Below are positions 46,075 through 54,744 of a DNA stretch of 64,000 bases, piece by piece. A program made the translations under genes and the position numbers. Source of the DNA: Mariprofundus micogutta (GTDB lineage Bacteria; Pseudomonadota; Zetaproteobacteria; Mariprofundales; Mariprofundaceae); contig NZ_BDFD01000009.1 of NCBI RefSeq assembly GCF_001895085.1, positions 1-64,000 on the forward strand, written 5' to 3'. Under the pieces are notes generated by a model. The model was not told the DNA's origin. It saw only the letters and a program-made list of their open reading frames with translations, and did not search any database. Positions within the stretch are counted from its first letter, which is position 1. Each line of letters opens with the position of its first letter.

Positions 46075-46992
46075 ATGATTCTGGTTATTGGCGACATCAT
46101 TGTAGATGAATTTATTTGGGGAGATGTTTCACGTATCTCTCCTGAAGCCCCAGTTCCGGTCGTTTCCGTCAATGAAATCGATCGAAGGCTCGGCGGCTCA
46201 TCCAATGTTGTGCGTAATCTGCATGCGCTTGACACTGGCTCCGCTATGTTCGGTATTGTTGGCAACGATGAACCGGGTGAATGGGTGAAAAACCGTCTTG
46301 CCGAGTTAAACTCGGATAACAGCGGGGTCATCACCAAAACAAATGATCGCCCTACCGCTATCAAAACCCGCATTATTGCCCGTCATCAACAGGTCGTGCG
46401 CTATGATCGGGAATGGACTCAGGCAGCAAGACAGGAAAGCCACGAAGCCATTATGGCGAGTCTGGAAGATCTGCTGCCACAATCTAGTGCCACAATCCTC
46501 TCTGATTATGGTAAAGGTGTATTAACGCCAGATTTTATCCGCCAGCTAATTGAGCAGATGCAAGGCAGCATTATCGCGGTAGATCCGAAACCGGAACACA
46601 CCGATGCCTATGCCGGTGCAACAGTCATTACGCCCAATCTGATGGAAGCTGCTGCCATGGCAGGTCTGGAGGCCATCAATGATGATGAACATGCTGAACT
46701 GATTGCCCAAACCCTGCATGCTAAGCTTAACCTCCAGTATGTTCTGCTTACCCGTTCTGAACGGGGCATGACCCTGTATGATGGACAGCAAAGTCATCAT
46801 ATCCCGACAGCGGCACGCGATGTCTTCGATGTAACCGGTGCTGGTGATACAGTGATTGCAGTATTCACGGCCTGTCTGGCAAGAGGTGATGATGCACTGA
46901 CCGCTGTAAAACTTGCCAATCAAGCAGCAGGCGTTGTGGTCGGAAAAGTCGGTACTGCCACAGCCAGCTGGTCTGAGATCGAGGCGCACTAA
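46075..46992 (+). CDS. hldA: D-glycero-beta-D-manno-heptose-7-phosphate kinase
   Basis: PfkB-family sugar kinase (domain I of HldE), 305 residues. LVIGDIIVDEFIWGDVSRISPEAPVPVV with RRLGGSSNVVRNLHAL is diagnostic; the catalytic motif VTGAGDTVIAVFTACLA lies near 258-274. The adenylyltransferase domain of HldE is absent, so a separate hldC is expected elsewhere. Confidence 0.95.
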   Translation: MILVIGDIIVDEFIWGDVSRISPEAPVPVVSVNEIDRRLGGSSNVVRNLHALDTGSAMFGIVGNDEPGEWVKNRLAELNSDNSGVITKTNDRPTAIKTRIIARHQQVVRYDREWTQAARQESHEAIMASLEDLLPQSSATILSDYGKGVLTPDFIRQLIEQMQGSIIAVDPKPEHTDAYAGATVITPNLMEAAAMAGLEAINDDEHAELIAQTLHAKLNLQYVLLTRSERGMTLYDGQQSHHIPTAARDVFDVTGAGDTVIAVFTACLARGDDALTAVKLANQAAGVVVGKVGTATASWSEIEAH

Positions 46993-46998
46993 TGTTTT

Positions 46999-47142
46999 TT
47001 AGACACAGATGCTCTGGGGAAGCCTCTCTTGCGCAAACGCACTTCGCCTTGTCCACGCAGATTATCGCAGATGCAGAATCTCTTGAAAGTATAAATTCAA
47101 CACATCCATTCCAGTTGATTTCAGTGTCCATCTGCGTCCATC
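46999..47142. repeat. CAGAT/CATCTGCG intergenic repeat element
   Basis: Between hldA and kdsB: ACACAGAT, CGCAGATTATCGCAGATG and then GTGTCCATCTGCGTCCATC. CGCAGATG (47066-47073) and CATCTGCG (47129-47136) are inverted arms. The degenerate TCGCAGAT-type repeat resembles intergenic tracts in many environmental bacteria. No gene is present. Confidence 0.6.
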
Positions 47143-47155
47143 AATATCAAATATC

Positions 47156-47875
47156 ATGAAGATAGCTATTGGCATTCCGGCCCGCATGGGCTCCACCCGC
47201 TTCCCCGGCAAACCACTGGCTGAACTTGCAGGTAAACCGATGATTCAGCATGTGATAGAAAAATCACTGGCTGCTGATCTCGGGCCTGTATTTGTTGCTA
47301 CCGATGATGAACGCATTGCCAAAGTCGCCCGTGATTGTGGGGTCATAGCTTGTATGACCAGGCCCGACCATCCCAATGGCAGCAACCGTCTCGCCGAAGC
47401 AGTACGTGAAATCGCCTGCGATGTTGTGGTAAATGTGCAGGGTGATGAACCACTGATTGATCCAGCTGCCATTCGCGCTGTCGTAGAGCCATTTAATGAT
47501 GATGCCTACCTGCCCATGGCAACACTGGCGCACCCGCTTAGAAATGAATCAGACCTGTTTGAACCCAATGTGGTGAAACTGGTCTGTAATGCCAGAGGCC
47601 GCGCCATGTATTTCAGTCGCGCCGCTATCCCCTACCCTCGTTCAGGTTCAGCCGCTGCTTTACAGCATGTCGGACTCTACGCGTATCGCAAAGAGTTCCT
47701 GCTGATTTATGCATCGATGGATGCTTGTGAAGCTGAGGAGACTGAACAGTTGGAGCAGTTACGCGTATTGCATCATGGTTATGATATTGCAGTTACAGTG
47801 GGTGATTTCCACTGTATCGGTGTAGACACGCCCGAAGATCTTGCCCGTGCAGAGGCTTTACTAAATGGTAAATAG
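47156..47875 (+). CDS. kdsB: CMP-KDO synthetase
   Basis: 239 residues; activates Kdo with CTP for LPS inner-core assembly. IGIPARMGSTRFPGKPLAEL, VNVQGDEPLID and the GLYAYRKEFLL and VGDFHCIGVDTPEDL segments are all as in KdsB. Separated from hldA by the repeat element 46999-47142. Confidence 0.96.
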   Translation: MKIAIGIPARMGSTRFPGKPLAELAGKPMIQHVIEKSLAADLGPVFVATDDERIAKVARDCGVIACMTRPDHPNGSNRLAEAVREIACDVVVNVQGDEPLIDPAAIRAVVEPFNDDAYLPMATLAHPLRNESDLFEPNVVKLVCNARGRAMYFSRAAIPYPRSGSAAALQHVGLYAYRKEFLLIYASMDACEAEETEQLEQLRVLHHGYDIAVTVGDFHCIGVDTPEDLARAEALLNGK

Positions 47876-47962
47876 TTACACCTAGGGATGTAATATATAA
47901 CACAGCATCATACTTCTTATGCTTTACACTTGAGCCAGCATTATCCTGAGGAGGCTCTCCCC

Positions 47963-48583
47963 ATGAGCAAATTCAATCTGTTTTCCCGCGCGACAGCTTT
48001 AACCGCAGTTTTATTTCTGAGTGCTTGCGCAACGATGATTACCCCGACCGAGCTATCGAAAGTAAAATTTTCACTGGACCGTGTTTCTGCTGTTCAGCTT
48101 GCCGGCATAAACCTGATGGAGATCGACACACTTGATGAACTGAATATGTTTCAAATCGCTCGTGCCAGCATGGCCGTTTCGCGTCAGAGCCTGCCACTGG
48201 ATCTCACTCTGCATCTGAAATCGGAAAATCCGTTGGCCAACCAGGTAGCGGCAAGACTGATCCGCATGGACTGGACACTTGTACTCGATGGTCGGGATAC
48301 CATCAGCGGCAGTATGGAGAAGAATATCCAAATGGCCGCAGGAGAATCACAGGATATCCCACTCAACCTCAGCTTGAACATGTTTGAATTTTTTGATGAA
48401 AAATCTGCCCTGGATATGTTGGACCTGGCTCTTGCCTTCGCTGCTGAGGATGGAATGATGCCACAGGGTGTAGCCCTGAAAATCCGTCCCACTATCGATA
48501 CCATGTTCGGTCCGATCACCTATGGATCCCCTTTGCTGATTGAGTCACGTTCAGAATCAAAGGGCCAACGACAGGTCTTTTAA
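47963..48583 (+). CDS. Lipoprotein with LEA-14-like domain
   Basis: 206 residues from ATG 47963 behind GAGGAGG. The signal peptide has a lipobox FLSAC (Cys at about 22) followed by ATMITP. The rest is beta-rich and aligns by pattern with LEA type 2 (WHy) proteins: SAVQLAGINLMEIDT, SLPLDLTLHLKSENPLANQV, LSLNMFEF. Envelope location; function unknown. Confidence 0.78.
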   Translation: MSKFNLFSRATALTAVLFLSACATMITPTELSKVKFSLDRVSAVQLAGINLMEIDTLDELNMFQIARASMAVSRQSLPLDLTLHLKSENPLANQVAARLIRMDWTLVLDGRDTISGSMEKNIQMAAGESQDIPLNLSLNMFEFFDEKSALDMLDLALAFAAEDGMMPQGVALKIRPTIDTMFGPITYGSPLLIESRSESKGQRQVF

Positions 48584-48586
48584 TTC

Positions 48587-48621
48587 GTGAACGATCAGCG
48601 GCTAAGCCGCTGATTGTTCAC
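48587..48621. terminator. 16-bp near-perfect hairpin between convergent genes
   Basis: GTGAACGATCAGCGGC (48587-48602) pairs with GCCGCTGATTGTTCAC (48606-48621), one G-T wobble, with a TAA loop. It lies five bases behind the lipoprotein stop and four bases before the cinA stop, and so can serve both. No strong T run follows, so it may act as a block rather than a typical terminator. Confidence 0.6.
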
Positions 48622-48625
48622 ACAG

Positions 48626-49612
48626 TTAATTCAGAGCCTCAAGTAATAAGGCCAGTGCATAAACAACCGTTTTCGCCTGAATTTCATGACGGGCACCCGT
48701 CAAGTTCAGACAACGGGTCACAGTGTCAGAATCCGGTAGCGATACTGCAACCCAGACTGTACCAACGGGTTTGTCGGCATTGCCTCCAGCAGGACCGGCA
48801 ATGCCGGAAACTGCAATGCAGATATTTTTTTCATCACCTCCACCTTCTGCCATAGCAGTAACGACTTCCCGGCTGACTGCACCATATTCGGTAATCAGTA
48901 CCGGGCTTACATGTACCTCATCCATTTTGGCTGCATTGCTATAAGTCACCCAACTGCGATCCACGACATCGGATGCGCCGGGCATACGACACAATCGAGC
49001 TGCAATGCCACCAGCCGTACATGACTCTACTGTGCGGATTCCCATCCCCAGCTGTCGCACTGTTTCTATGACCTGCTCTTCGATCAGCAAACCTTGATCA
49101 TTTAATATGGTTGCTGAATTCGTGGCCTCATTTCCTATCCAGGCACTTAGTCCGGGTTCAAGCATGAGAGCACCATCAGTTCCTGCCATAACATGTAACG
49201 GCAGGAAGTCGCCCTGATTGAGTTGAGAAAGATAGGAGTGACGCTGATAAGCGATATCGCCGGGAGAAAGAAACAATATCGCACGCTCACCAGACCGATA
49301 GGTCCAGCAAATGCGATGCGGGTTTTCAAATAACAGGTGACTTGCATCAAACTGACCTGTCTCAGCCATCTCACTGTTATCTACCTGCAAGCCAAGCGAG
49401 CGAGCGGCCTGAATTAGTTCGGACTCCTCAGCAAAAAACAGACGCCATACTGCTTTTTCTTGTTGCCAACCACCTGACTCTATTAAATGGACAGCGACAG
49501 ATTCTGCCCCTGCAGACAATAACCAGGCTTTCAACCAGCCAGTTGTGATACCTGCTGCATTCAGGCTAAGTAATCCAGCTTCTGAGATAATCCACTGGGC
49601 TGATTTTACCAT
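48626..49612 (-). CDS. CinA-family protein (nicotinamide-nucleotide amidase domain)
   Basis: About 328 residues from ATG 49612. The C-terminal 165 residues are a complete CinA/PncC deamidase domain: VESCTAGGIAARLC, YSNAAKMDEVHV, YGAVSREVVTAMAEG and GIAGPAGGNADKPVGTVWVAV. The N-terminal half is not a clear MoCF domain: it keeps the order of the COG1058 fold loosely (SLNAAGITTGWLKAWLLSAGAESVAV..) without its motifs, so it looks like a decayed or diverged version. It is the last gene of the operon rsmB-thiL-pgpA-cinA; a TTG at 49639 is an alternative start. Confidence 0.85.
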   Translation of the reverse strand: MVKSAQWIISEAGLLSLNAAGITTGWLKAWLLSAGAESVAVHLIESGGWQQEKAVWRLFFAEESELIQAARSLGLQVDNSEMAETGQFDASHLLFENPHRICWTYRSGERAILFLSPGDIAYQRHSYLSQLNQGDFLPLHVMAGTDGALMLEPGLSAWIGNEATNSATILNDQGLLIEEQVIETVRQLGMGIRTVESCTAGGIAARLCRMPGASDVVDRSWVTYSNAAKMDEVHVSPVLITEYGAVSREVVTAMAEGGGDEKNICIAVSGIAGPAGGNADKPVGTVWVAVSLPDSDTVTRCLNLTGARHEIQAKTVVYALALLLEALN

Positions 49613-49625
49613 TGCAAGCCAACCA

Positions 49626-50105
49626 TCAGACAAAACCAAGCATTGCAGCTGCAGCCAGCACTACCCCTGCCCCGATTATTCCGGCTGCCACATCATCAGC
49701 CATGATTGACCACCATGGCGGCCCCAATAGTTCCACAAACGAGATGGGCCAGGGTTTGAGAATATCGAACAGACGAAAGGATATAAATGCCAACAGATAT
49801 ACCATTGGAGCTGTACCGAGAACAATGGCCAACAGTGCCATGTTTATCCACAACCCTACCCACTCATCAATAACAATCCAGCCGGGATCTTTATCCTGAA
49901 TCTGTTTCAATACTACGGCACAAATCCAGCAGCCAAAGGCCAGCAGCAGCAAAGAAGCTATGAACAGCCCGCTTATGTCGACCAGTTCAATCAACAGCCA
50001 GGCTGGCAGCAGTGCAGCTAATGAGCCCCACGTGCCCGGTGCCTTGGGTAACCAGCCACTGCCAAGGCCTGCAGCCAGCCAGAAATGCCAGCCACGATTA
50101 CTCAA
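49626..50105 (-). CDS. pgpA: Phosphatidylglycerophosphatase A
   Basis: 159 residues, inner membrane. GLGSGWLPKAPGTWGSLAALLPAWLL and IVIDEWVGLWINMALL with the RLFDILKPWPISFVELLGPPWWSIMADDVAAG stretch are fully characteristic. Makes phosphatidylglycerol from PGP. Overlaps thiL by eight bases. Confidence 0.95.
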   Translation of the reverse strand: MSNRGWHFWLAAGLGSGWLPKAPGTWGSLAALLPAWLLIELVDISGLFIASLLLLAFGCWICAVVLKQIQDKDPGWIVIDEWVGLWINMALLAIVLGTAPMVYLLAFISFRLFDILKPWPISFVELLGPPWWSIMADDVAAGIIGAGVVLAAAAMLGFV

Positions 50106-51030
50106 AATGCAGATATCCCTGTTTTTTCACACTGCATAACACACCGTCCCGATAAAGATGCACGCCGGTCCCGGCGCGGCAAGTGCCAATCTTCACAGCC
50201 AGCGCATTCGGAATCACCATGGACGCCGGGGCTGTAAACAGCAGTGCATAATCTTCGCCGCCATGCACCACGGCCTCGAATGCAGGCTCACATCCGGCAA
50301 CCTGATGACAAAGGTGCAACCATTCCGGCACCTGAGTCACCTCGATATCCATGCCAACCCCTGAAGCATCAGCCAGATGTCTGGCATCCTGAAGCAGCCC
50401 GTCACTGACATCGAGACAACATCGAACCCCCATCTCTCTCAGATGAACACCTGCAGCCAGTCGCGGCGTAATCTCATTGATGTGGTGAACAAATTCACCG
50501 TGTTTATCACCGCTCATCCACTGTTTTAAACCGAGTGCGTGAAAACCGACTCTGCCAGCCAGCCAGACATTATCATCCGCCAGAGCTGTGTTCCGGCACA
50601 TGGCCGTTCCTGCAGGCAATTGCCCGGCGACTGTCACACTCAGAGCATTGGTCGCAGATCTGCAGGTATCACCACCGACCAGTTCAACGTTATATCGCCT
50701 CAGAGAACGGCTTACACCTTTAGCCATGGCTTTCACGGCATGCTTGTCTTTTGCCATCACGTTGACCCATACTGCAATAGCTTCAGCGCCCATCGCAGCC
50801 AGATCGGAAAGGGCTGCACAGACTGAGCGGTCTGCTGCCAAATCAAGCGACATATCATGCGGCCAGTGCACATTCTCTACTGAGCTGTCTGTACTGACCA
50901 CCAATTCCATACCATCTTTCAAACCATGAACTGAAGCATCATCGCCAATGGCCAGACGGGTGAAAGGATGGCTATGCCCTCCCTTGCCCTTGAAATGCTT
51001 ATCAATAAGGGAAAATTCGTTGTCGCTCAC
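50098..51030 (-). CDS. thiL: Thiamine-monophosphate kinase
   Basis: 310 residues; phosphorylates TMP to thiamine pyrophosphate. AIGDDASVHGL, STDSSVENVHW, AALSDLAAMGAEA, GGDTCRSA and DVSDGLLQDARHLADASGVG are the AIR-synthase-like ATP/metal motifs. Overlaps rsmB by four bases. Full-length. Confidence 0.95.
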   Translation of the reverse strand: MSDNEFSLIDKHFKGKGGHSHPFTRLAIGDDASVHGLKDGMELVVSTDSSVENVHWPHDMSLDLAADRSVCAALSDLAAMGAEAIAVWVNVMAKDKHAVKAMAKGVSRSLRRYNVELVGGDTCRSATNALSVTVAGQLPAGTAMCRNTALADDNVWLAGRVGFHALGLKQWMSGDKHGEFVHHINEITPRLAAGVHLREMGVRCCLDVSDGLLQDARHLADASGVGMDIEVTQVPEWLHLCHQVAGCEPAFEAVVHGGEDYALLFTAPASMVIPNALAVKIGTCRAGTGVHLYRDGVLCSVKKQGYLHFE

Positions 51031-52262
51031 TGAACAGATCCTTTTTCTATAGCGAACTGCCCATCATCAGCCTTGACCGTGGCAAAGAAAAAACCGTCAT
51101 GGCTGGATGATGGAAACAGCCGCGTTTTGGATAAGACTTCGCTGTTATTAAGCACGTCTTCATTTTCCTGCTCATGAATGGAACATACGGCATAAACCAA
51201 CTCAGCATCAGCTTTAACAATACGTTTTGCCTCACTCAACAACTCAAGTTGAATAGCTGCAAGTTTCATCACCTCATCCCGATCATGCAAAAACTTTGCA
51301 TCCGGATGTCTACGTAATATGCCCGATGCAGAACATGGAGCATCCAACATCACTGCATCCACCCTGTTTGATAATAAGGGAAGAATGCCGGCATCAGCCC
51401 TAATCACGCTTACATTGTCGCAACGCATACGCTCCAGATTTTCACTCAAGCGCGGCAATCGTTTCTCGTTCAACTCCACTGCTATAACTCTGGCTTGGGG
51501 ATAGCGTTTACTCAGCAAAGCGGTTTTGCCGCCCGGAGCTGCACAAATATCAACGATCAGAGCATCTTGTTTGCTTACATTCAGTGCCATCACCGCAGCC
51601 TGAGCGGCTTGATCCATAACTGTAAAGTTCCCTTCTGCGAAACCCGGTAGTGATGCCACATCTGTCCCTGATGGCAGCAGAACGGCATAAGGCGACAGGG
51701 TTCCCGGCTCTGCTTCAATGCCCATCTTTTGCACCTGATCTATCCATTCAGAGCGATTTTCAAACACTGCCAGACAAAGTGCCGGTGGCTGCTTTAATAC
51801 TTCAGAAAATCCCTGCACTATCTCTGCACCAAAGGCATCACGCCAACTCGCATAGATCCATTTGGGAAGCTCAACCCTTTGATGTGGCTTGAGTTTTTTT
51901 GGTGCTTCATTTTCTGTAACGCGACGTAAAACAGCATTCACAAAACCTTTGGCTTTGGGTTCCATTCTACCCATAGCCGCAACTGTTTCAGATACTGCGG
52001 CATGGGTTGGAATACGCATATGACGAAGCTGGTAAGTGCCTAGTAATAGTGCGCAATGCGCTATGGCATCGGGTTTGGTTTTGCAGAAACGGGAGAAATC
52101 AGCTTCCAGAGCAAAAAAATGACGCAATACACCGTAAACAAGTTCATGCAGCAGCCGCCTATCCTTTTCTTCGCATTCGGCTACAGCCATGGCGCTGCCC
52201 GCCTTCACATGGGAGGAAAAAACCTGATCAAGTACTCGGATAGCAGCAATTCGGACAGTCAC
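51027..52262 (-). CDS. rsmB: 16S rRNA m5C967 methyltransferase
   Basis: 411 residues. The N-terminal NusB-like domain (1-130) is followed by a SAM domain with IVDICAAPGGKTALLSK (about 236-252), LDAPCSASGILRRHPD (Cys310) and LVYAVCSIHEQENE (Cys360, the catalytic nucleophile). First gene of a four-gene overlapping operon. Length close to E. coli RsmB. Confidence 0.93.
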   Translation of the reverse strand: MTVRIAAIRVLDQVFSSHVKAGSAMAVAECEEKDRRLLHELVYGVLRHFFALEADFSRFCKTKPDAIAHCALLLGTYQLRHMRIPTHAAVSETVAAMGRMEPKAKGFVNAVLRRVTENEAPKKLKPHQRVELPKWIYASWRDAFGAEIVQGFSEVLKQPPALCLAVFENRSEWIDQVQKMGIEAEPGTLSPYAVLLPSGTDVASLPGFAEGNFTVMDQAAQAAVMALNVSKQDALIVDICAAPGGKTALLSKRYPQARVIAVELNEKRLPRLSENLERMRCDNVSVIRADAGILPLLSNRVDAVMLDAPCSASGILRRHPDAKFLHDRDEVMKLAAIQLELLSEAKRIVKADAELVYAVCSIHEQENEDVLNNSEVLSKTRLFPSSSHDGFFFATVKADDGQFAIEKGSVQ

Positions 52263-52338
52263 AGGTGGCAGGCTACATAGACCTGATTAATTTGCTATGC
52301 GGATCAGTATCTTTAACCTGCTGTCTAAATATAGAGGA

Positions 52339-53574
52339 TCACTGAAACATTGAGCTACTGCGACTCAGTGATTGTTCAAACAGCACATAATCGTTAGCTG
52401 CAGCCAGTTTGCCGGCCTTCTGAATATGAGCCCTCGCTTCAGGGGTCATTTCCCTACTTAACAGATCCGAGTAAGTGCCCTTGTAAAAATGATCCGGCTC
52501 CACCAGCACGCGATATCGAATTGAAGTGGTACGGGATGGTATCTTCGACACCATGAACTCTCTACTTTCACCCGGCATCAAACGGGTGTCCCGCTTCTCC
52601 TGCCAACCGTTATCATATTCAATCTCGCGTATAATTTCCCACTGCCACTGTCGCAGTGATATACCTCTACCATCCAGAGCATCTGCTAACACGATGACTT
52701 TGGGAGTCACATAGGTTGGAAACGCGTGACCTATCCATATTGAAGTCATCGTCAAAGCTGCACTTTTTTTATCCTGAACGAGCTTGAACCTTAAACCTTT
52801 AGCCACCATTTCAGGATCATGAATACCTCGAAACTCATGTTTACGGTCTGGCATGTGACACTGCTGGCAGGTAACACCTTTCTTTTCAAAAGAACTTTTT
52901 TTCCATTCAGTTACAGTGTTTTCCAGAGGTTTTCCATTAATAGCCATCGACTGCGGAAACTGGTGACATGAGGCGCAGAATTGTGAGCTCTCAAAAGCCT
53001 TCGTTGCAGTAAATCCACCATGCACTGGTCCTTTCACCTTTCCGATTGCACCACTGTTTTTTGGCGGCGGGCCAAAACGTTGCATGCCACGTACATGGCA
53101 AACCGCACAGCTGACACCTGAGTGAGTAAGCGGCAAAGCAGGTGCATCCATATCCGCATCTTTTGAAAACCCTTCTTCATGTTTCAATCGAAGTGATACC
53201 GACCTCTGCATCGCCTCGGGACTTGTATACAGCTGTTCCTTCAGAGGTGCATGACACTGTAAACAACTGTTAGCTTCTTCATGTCCCATACCCGGGAACT
53301 GCCCAACCAGACCCGGAGAATAGGCTTTAGCGTGTAGACTCTTCTTCCAGCTATCAAACTGTTCACTATGGCACTGAGCACAGGATTCAGGACGCAGGTC
53401 AGTTTCAAGCTCCGACCAGTCATGTGGCATTATTACTTCTTTTGCCTGCGGGTTATCCCAATATCCAACCGGCAAACCAGGATCAACAGATGCACCGGCT
53501 AGCATCATACCCGTCACAATCACACCCACTGCCATCCAAATCTGCCGTTTCATATACTGTCTGCCATATCTCAT
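52339..53574 (-). CDS. Secreted pentahaem c-type cytochrome
   Basis: 411 residues with a signal peptide (about 8-30; alternative start ATG 53553). Five CxxCH motifs: CAQCH, CLQCH, CAVCH, CASCH, CQQCH, all in the first two thirds, followed by a haem-free beta-rich C-terminal domain (about 265-411). It resembles the cytochrome c-554-type multihaem family; the role in electron transfer is likely but the partner is unknown. A terminator at 53583-53610 separates it from the upstream gene, so it probably has its own promoter or relies on read-through. Confidence 0.88.
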   Translation of the reverse strand: MRYGRQYMKRQIWMAVGVIVTGMMLAGASVDPGLPVGYWDNPQAKEVIMPHDWSELETDLRPESCAQCHSEQFDSWKKSLHAKAYSPGLVGQFPGMGHEEANSCLQCHAPLKEQLYTSPEAMQRSVSLRLKHEEGFSKDADMDAPALPLTHSGVSCAVCHVRGMQRFGPPPKNSGAIGKVKGPVHGGFTATKAFESSQFCASCHQFPQSMAINGKPLENTVTEWKKSSFEKKGVTCQQCHMPDRKHEFRGIHDPEMVAKGLRFKLVQDKKSAALTMTSIWIGHAFPTYVTPKVIVLADALDGRGISLRQWQWEIIREIEYDNGWQEKRDTRLMPGESREFMVSKIPSRTTSIRYRVLVEPDHFYKGTYSDLLSREMTPEARAHIQKAGKLAAANDYVLFEQSLSRSSSMFQ

Positions 53575-53582
53575 TCTTTATC

Positions 53583-53610
53583 AAAAAAGGCGGCCCGTCC
53601 ATGGGCCGCC
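53583..53610 (-). terminator. Rho-independent terminator
   Basis: GGCGGCCC (53589-53596) and GGGCCGCC (53603-53610) form a stem; on the minus strand it is followed by six T. It ends the NPC-repeat cytochrome transcript just before the pentahaem gene. Confidence 0.9.
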
Positions 53611-53634
53611 CTGTTCATTATTCAGCGATTCGGT

Positions 53635-54246
53635 TTATTTGCGATGCGCCTGCAAGTATTCCATGCGGTATGCACGGAAATAGGCTGCCATCGCAGTGAG
53701 TTCCTTCGAATTCTGTTCAAATTGCTTACCCTTCATCGGATTCACCATGCAGTAATTGATCATTTGATCCAGCGTTACCACATCTCCGACCATCTTCACA
53801 AAGTGCGGGTAGTTCTGGTTTTTGCCCAGATTCAACAACTCATGATCTGAATGGCATGACAAACATGCCATTCCCGAAGTACCGAGAGACTCATCACTCC
53901 ACATCTTTTTACCCAGCGTCACAGCCTCTTTGAAGCTCTTGAATGCAGGTTTACGAATAGGTGTGGTCTTGTTTGCCGCACATGGATTCATAGCGCACGG
54001 GTTGGATGTCATACCACATGGATTCTTTGCACACGGATTCGCAGGTTTTTTCATAGCGCATGGATTCATGCCACAAGGGTTTACCGATTTCTTCATTGCA
54101 CATGGATTTTTACTACATGGATTCATACTGCACGGGTTTTTCATAGCACACGGGTTACATGGATTATGGCTTCCTGCAAATGATGCACTGCTCATCATGC
54201 CGGCACTCATAACCAGGGCTATCAACAAGGTCATTGGTTTATTCAT
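53635..54246 (-). CDS. Secreted Asn-Pro-Cys repeat protein with c-type haem domain
   Basis: 203 residues from ATG 54246, chosen for GGAGGAG five bases upstream. The signal peptide is 1-24 (ending SFA-GSH). Residues about 28-90 hold 11 NPC triplets spaced by AMK, GM, SK and the like. From about 96 a small cytochrome domain follows with one CLSCH (Cys128, Cys131, His132) and the tail INYCMVNPMKGKQFEQNSKELTAMAAYFRAY, similar to SoxA-type c domains. It should be periplasmic. The repeat could bind metal or metalloid thiolates; that is inference. Confidence 0.85.
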   Translation of the reverse strand: MNKPMTLLIALVMSAGMMSSASFAGSHNPCNPCAMKNPCSMNPCSKNPCAMKKSVNPCGMNPCAMKKPANPCAKNPCGMTSNPCAMNPCAANKTTPIRKPAFKSFKEAVTLGKKMWSDESLGTSGMACLSCHSDHELLNLGKNQNYPHFVKMVGDVVTLDQMINYCMVNPMKGKQFEQNSKELTAMAAYFRAYRMEYLQAHRK

Positions 54247-54330
54247 ATTTCTCCTCCAGTCATTCAACACAGCCATATCTGAACTGATGTGTTTATGTCG
54301 TGCATATCGACAACTTCTTACAGTAAAAGC

Positions 54331-54360
54331 AAAAAACCCGGCATGCATTCACATACCGGG
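54331..54360 (-). terminator. Rho-independent terminator of the small NPC gene
   Basis: CCCGGCATG (54337-54345) pairs with CATACCGGG (54352-54360) with one wobble, and on the minus strand is followed by six T. It stands 40 bases behind the stop codon. Confidence 0.88.
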
Positions 54361-54399
54361 CTTGTTATCTGCAATGAGAACTATCTGTTAGTTAATATA

Positions 54400-54645
54400 T
54401 CAATGCCCTTTCTTCATCGCGCATGGATTACATGGGTTATGGCTTTTCATTTCACACGGATTTTTGCTTTTCGAGTCACAAGGGTTATGATTTTTCATGT
54501 CACATGGATTGTGCTTGGCACAGGGATTATGTTTCATTGCACATGGATTGCATGGATTCGCCCCATGAGAACCGGCAAATGCCGGTGCGGCTGACAGGCC
54601 CATCGCCAATAGAATCGCAATAGCCAAACTGTTTATCTGCTTCAT
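54400..54645 (-). CDS. Small secreted Asn-Pro-Cys repeat protein
   Basis: 81 residues from ATG 54645 with AGAGGAG eight bases upstream. The signal peptide is 1-24 (PAFA-GSH), and the mature 57 residues hold eight NPC triplets (from residue 30 to 75) with HNPC, KNPC and AMKH spacers, ending NPCNPCAMKKGH. Both this and the larger NPC protein begin their mature part GSHxxNPCNPCAMK-like, so they are paralogous. High Cys, His and Met content would suit binding of soft metals or As(III). No family name known to me. Confidence 0.82.
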   Translation of the reverse strand: MKQINSLAIAILLAMGLSAAPAFAGSHGANPCNPCAMKHNPCAKHNPCDMKNHNPCDSKSKNPCEMKSHNPCNPCAMKKGH

Positions 54646-54744
54646 ATCTATATCTCCTCTTTTGCCCTTTTGGGTCATAGTGTCCGGTAGGTCGTTCAAA
54701 AAAACAGATTATTACACCGCCAACGGATCGAAGGTCATAAACAC

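Noticed and set aside
53960-54200. Regular DNA repeats that could suggest a CRISPR or minisatellite
   Set aside because: The spacing follows codons of NPC-X-M-K protein repeats, and the units are too short and variable for CRISPR.
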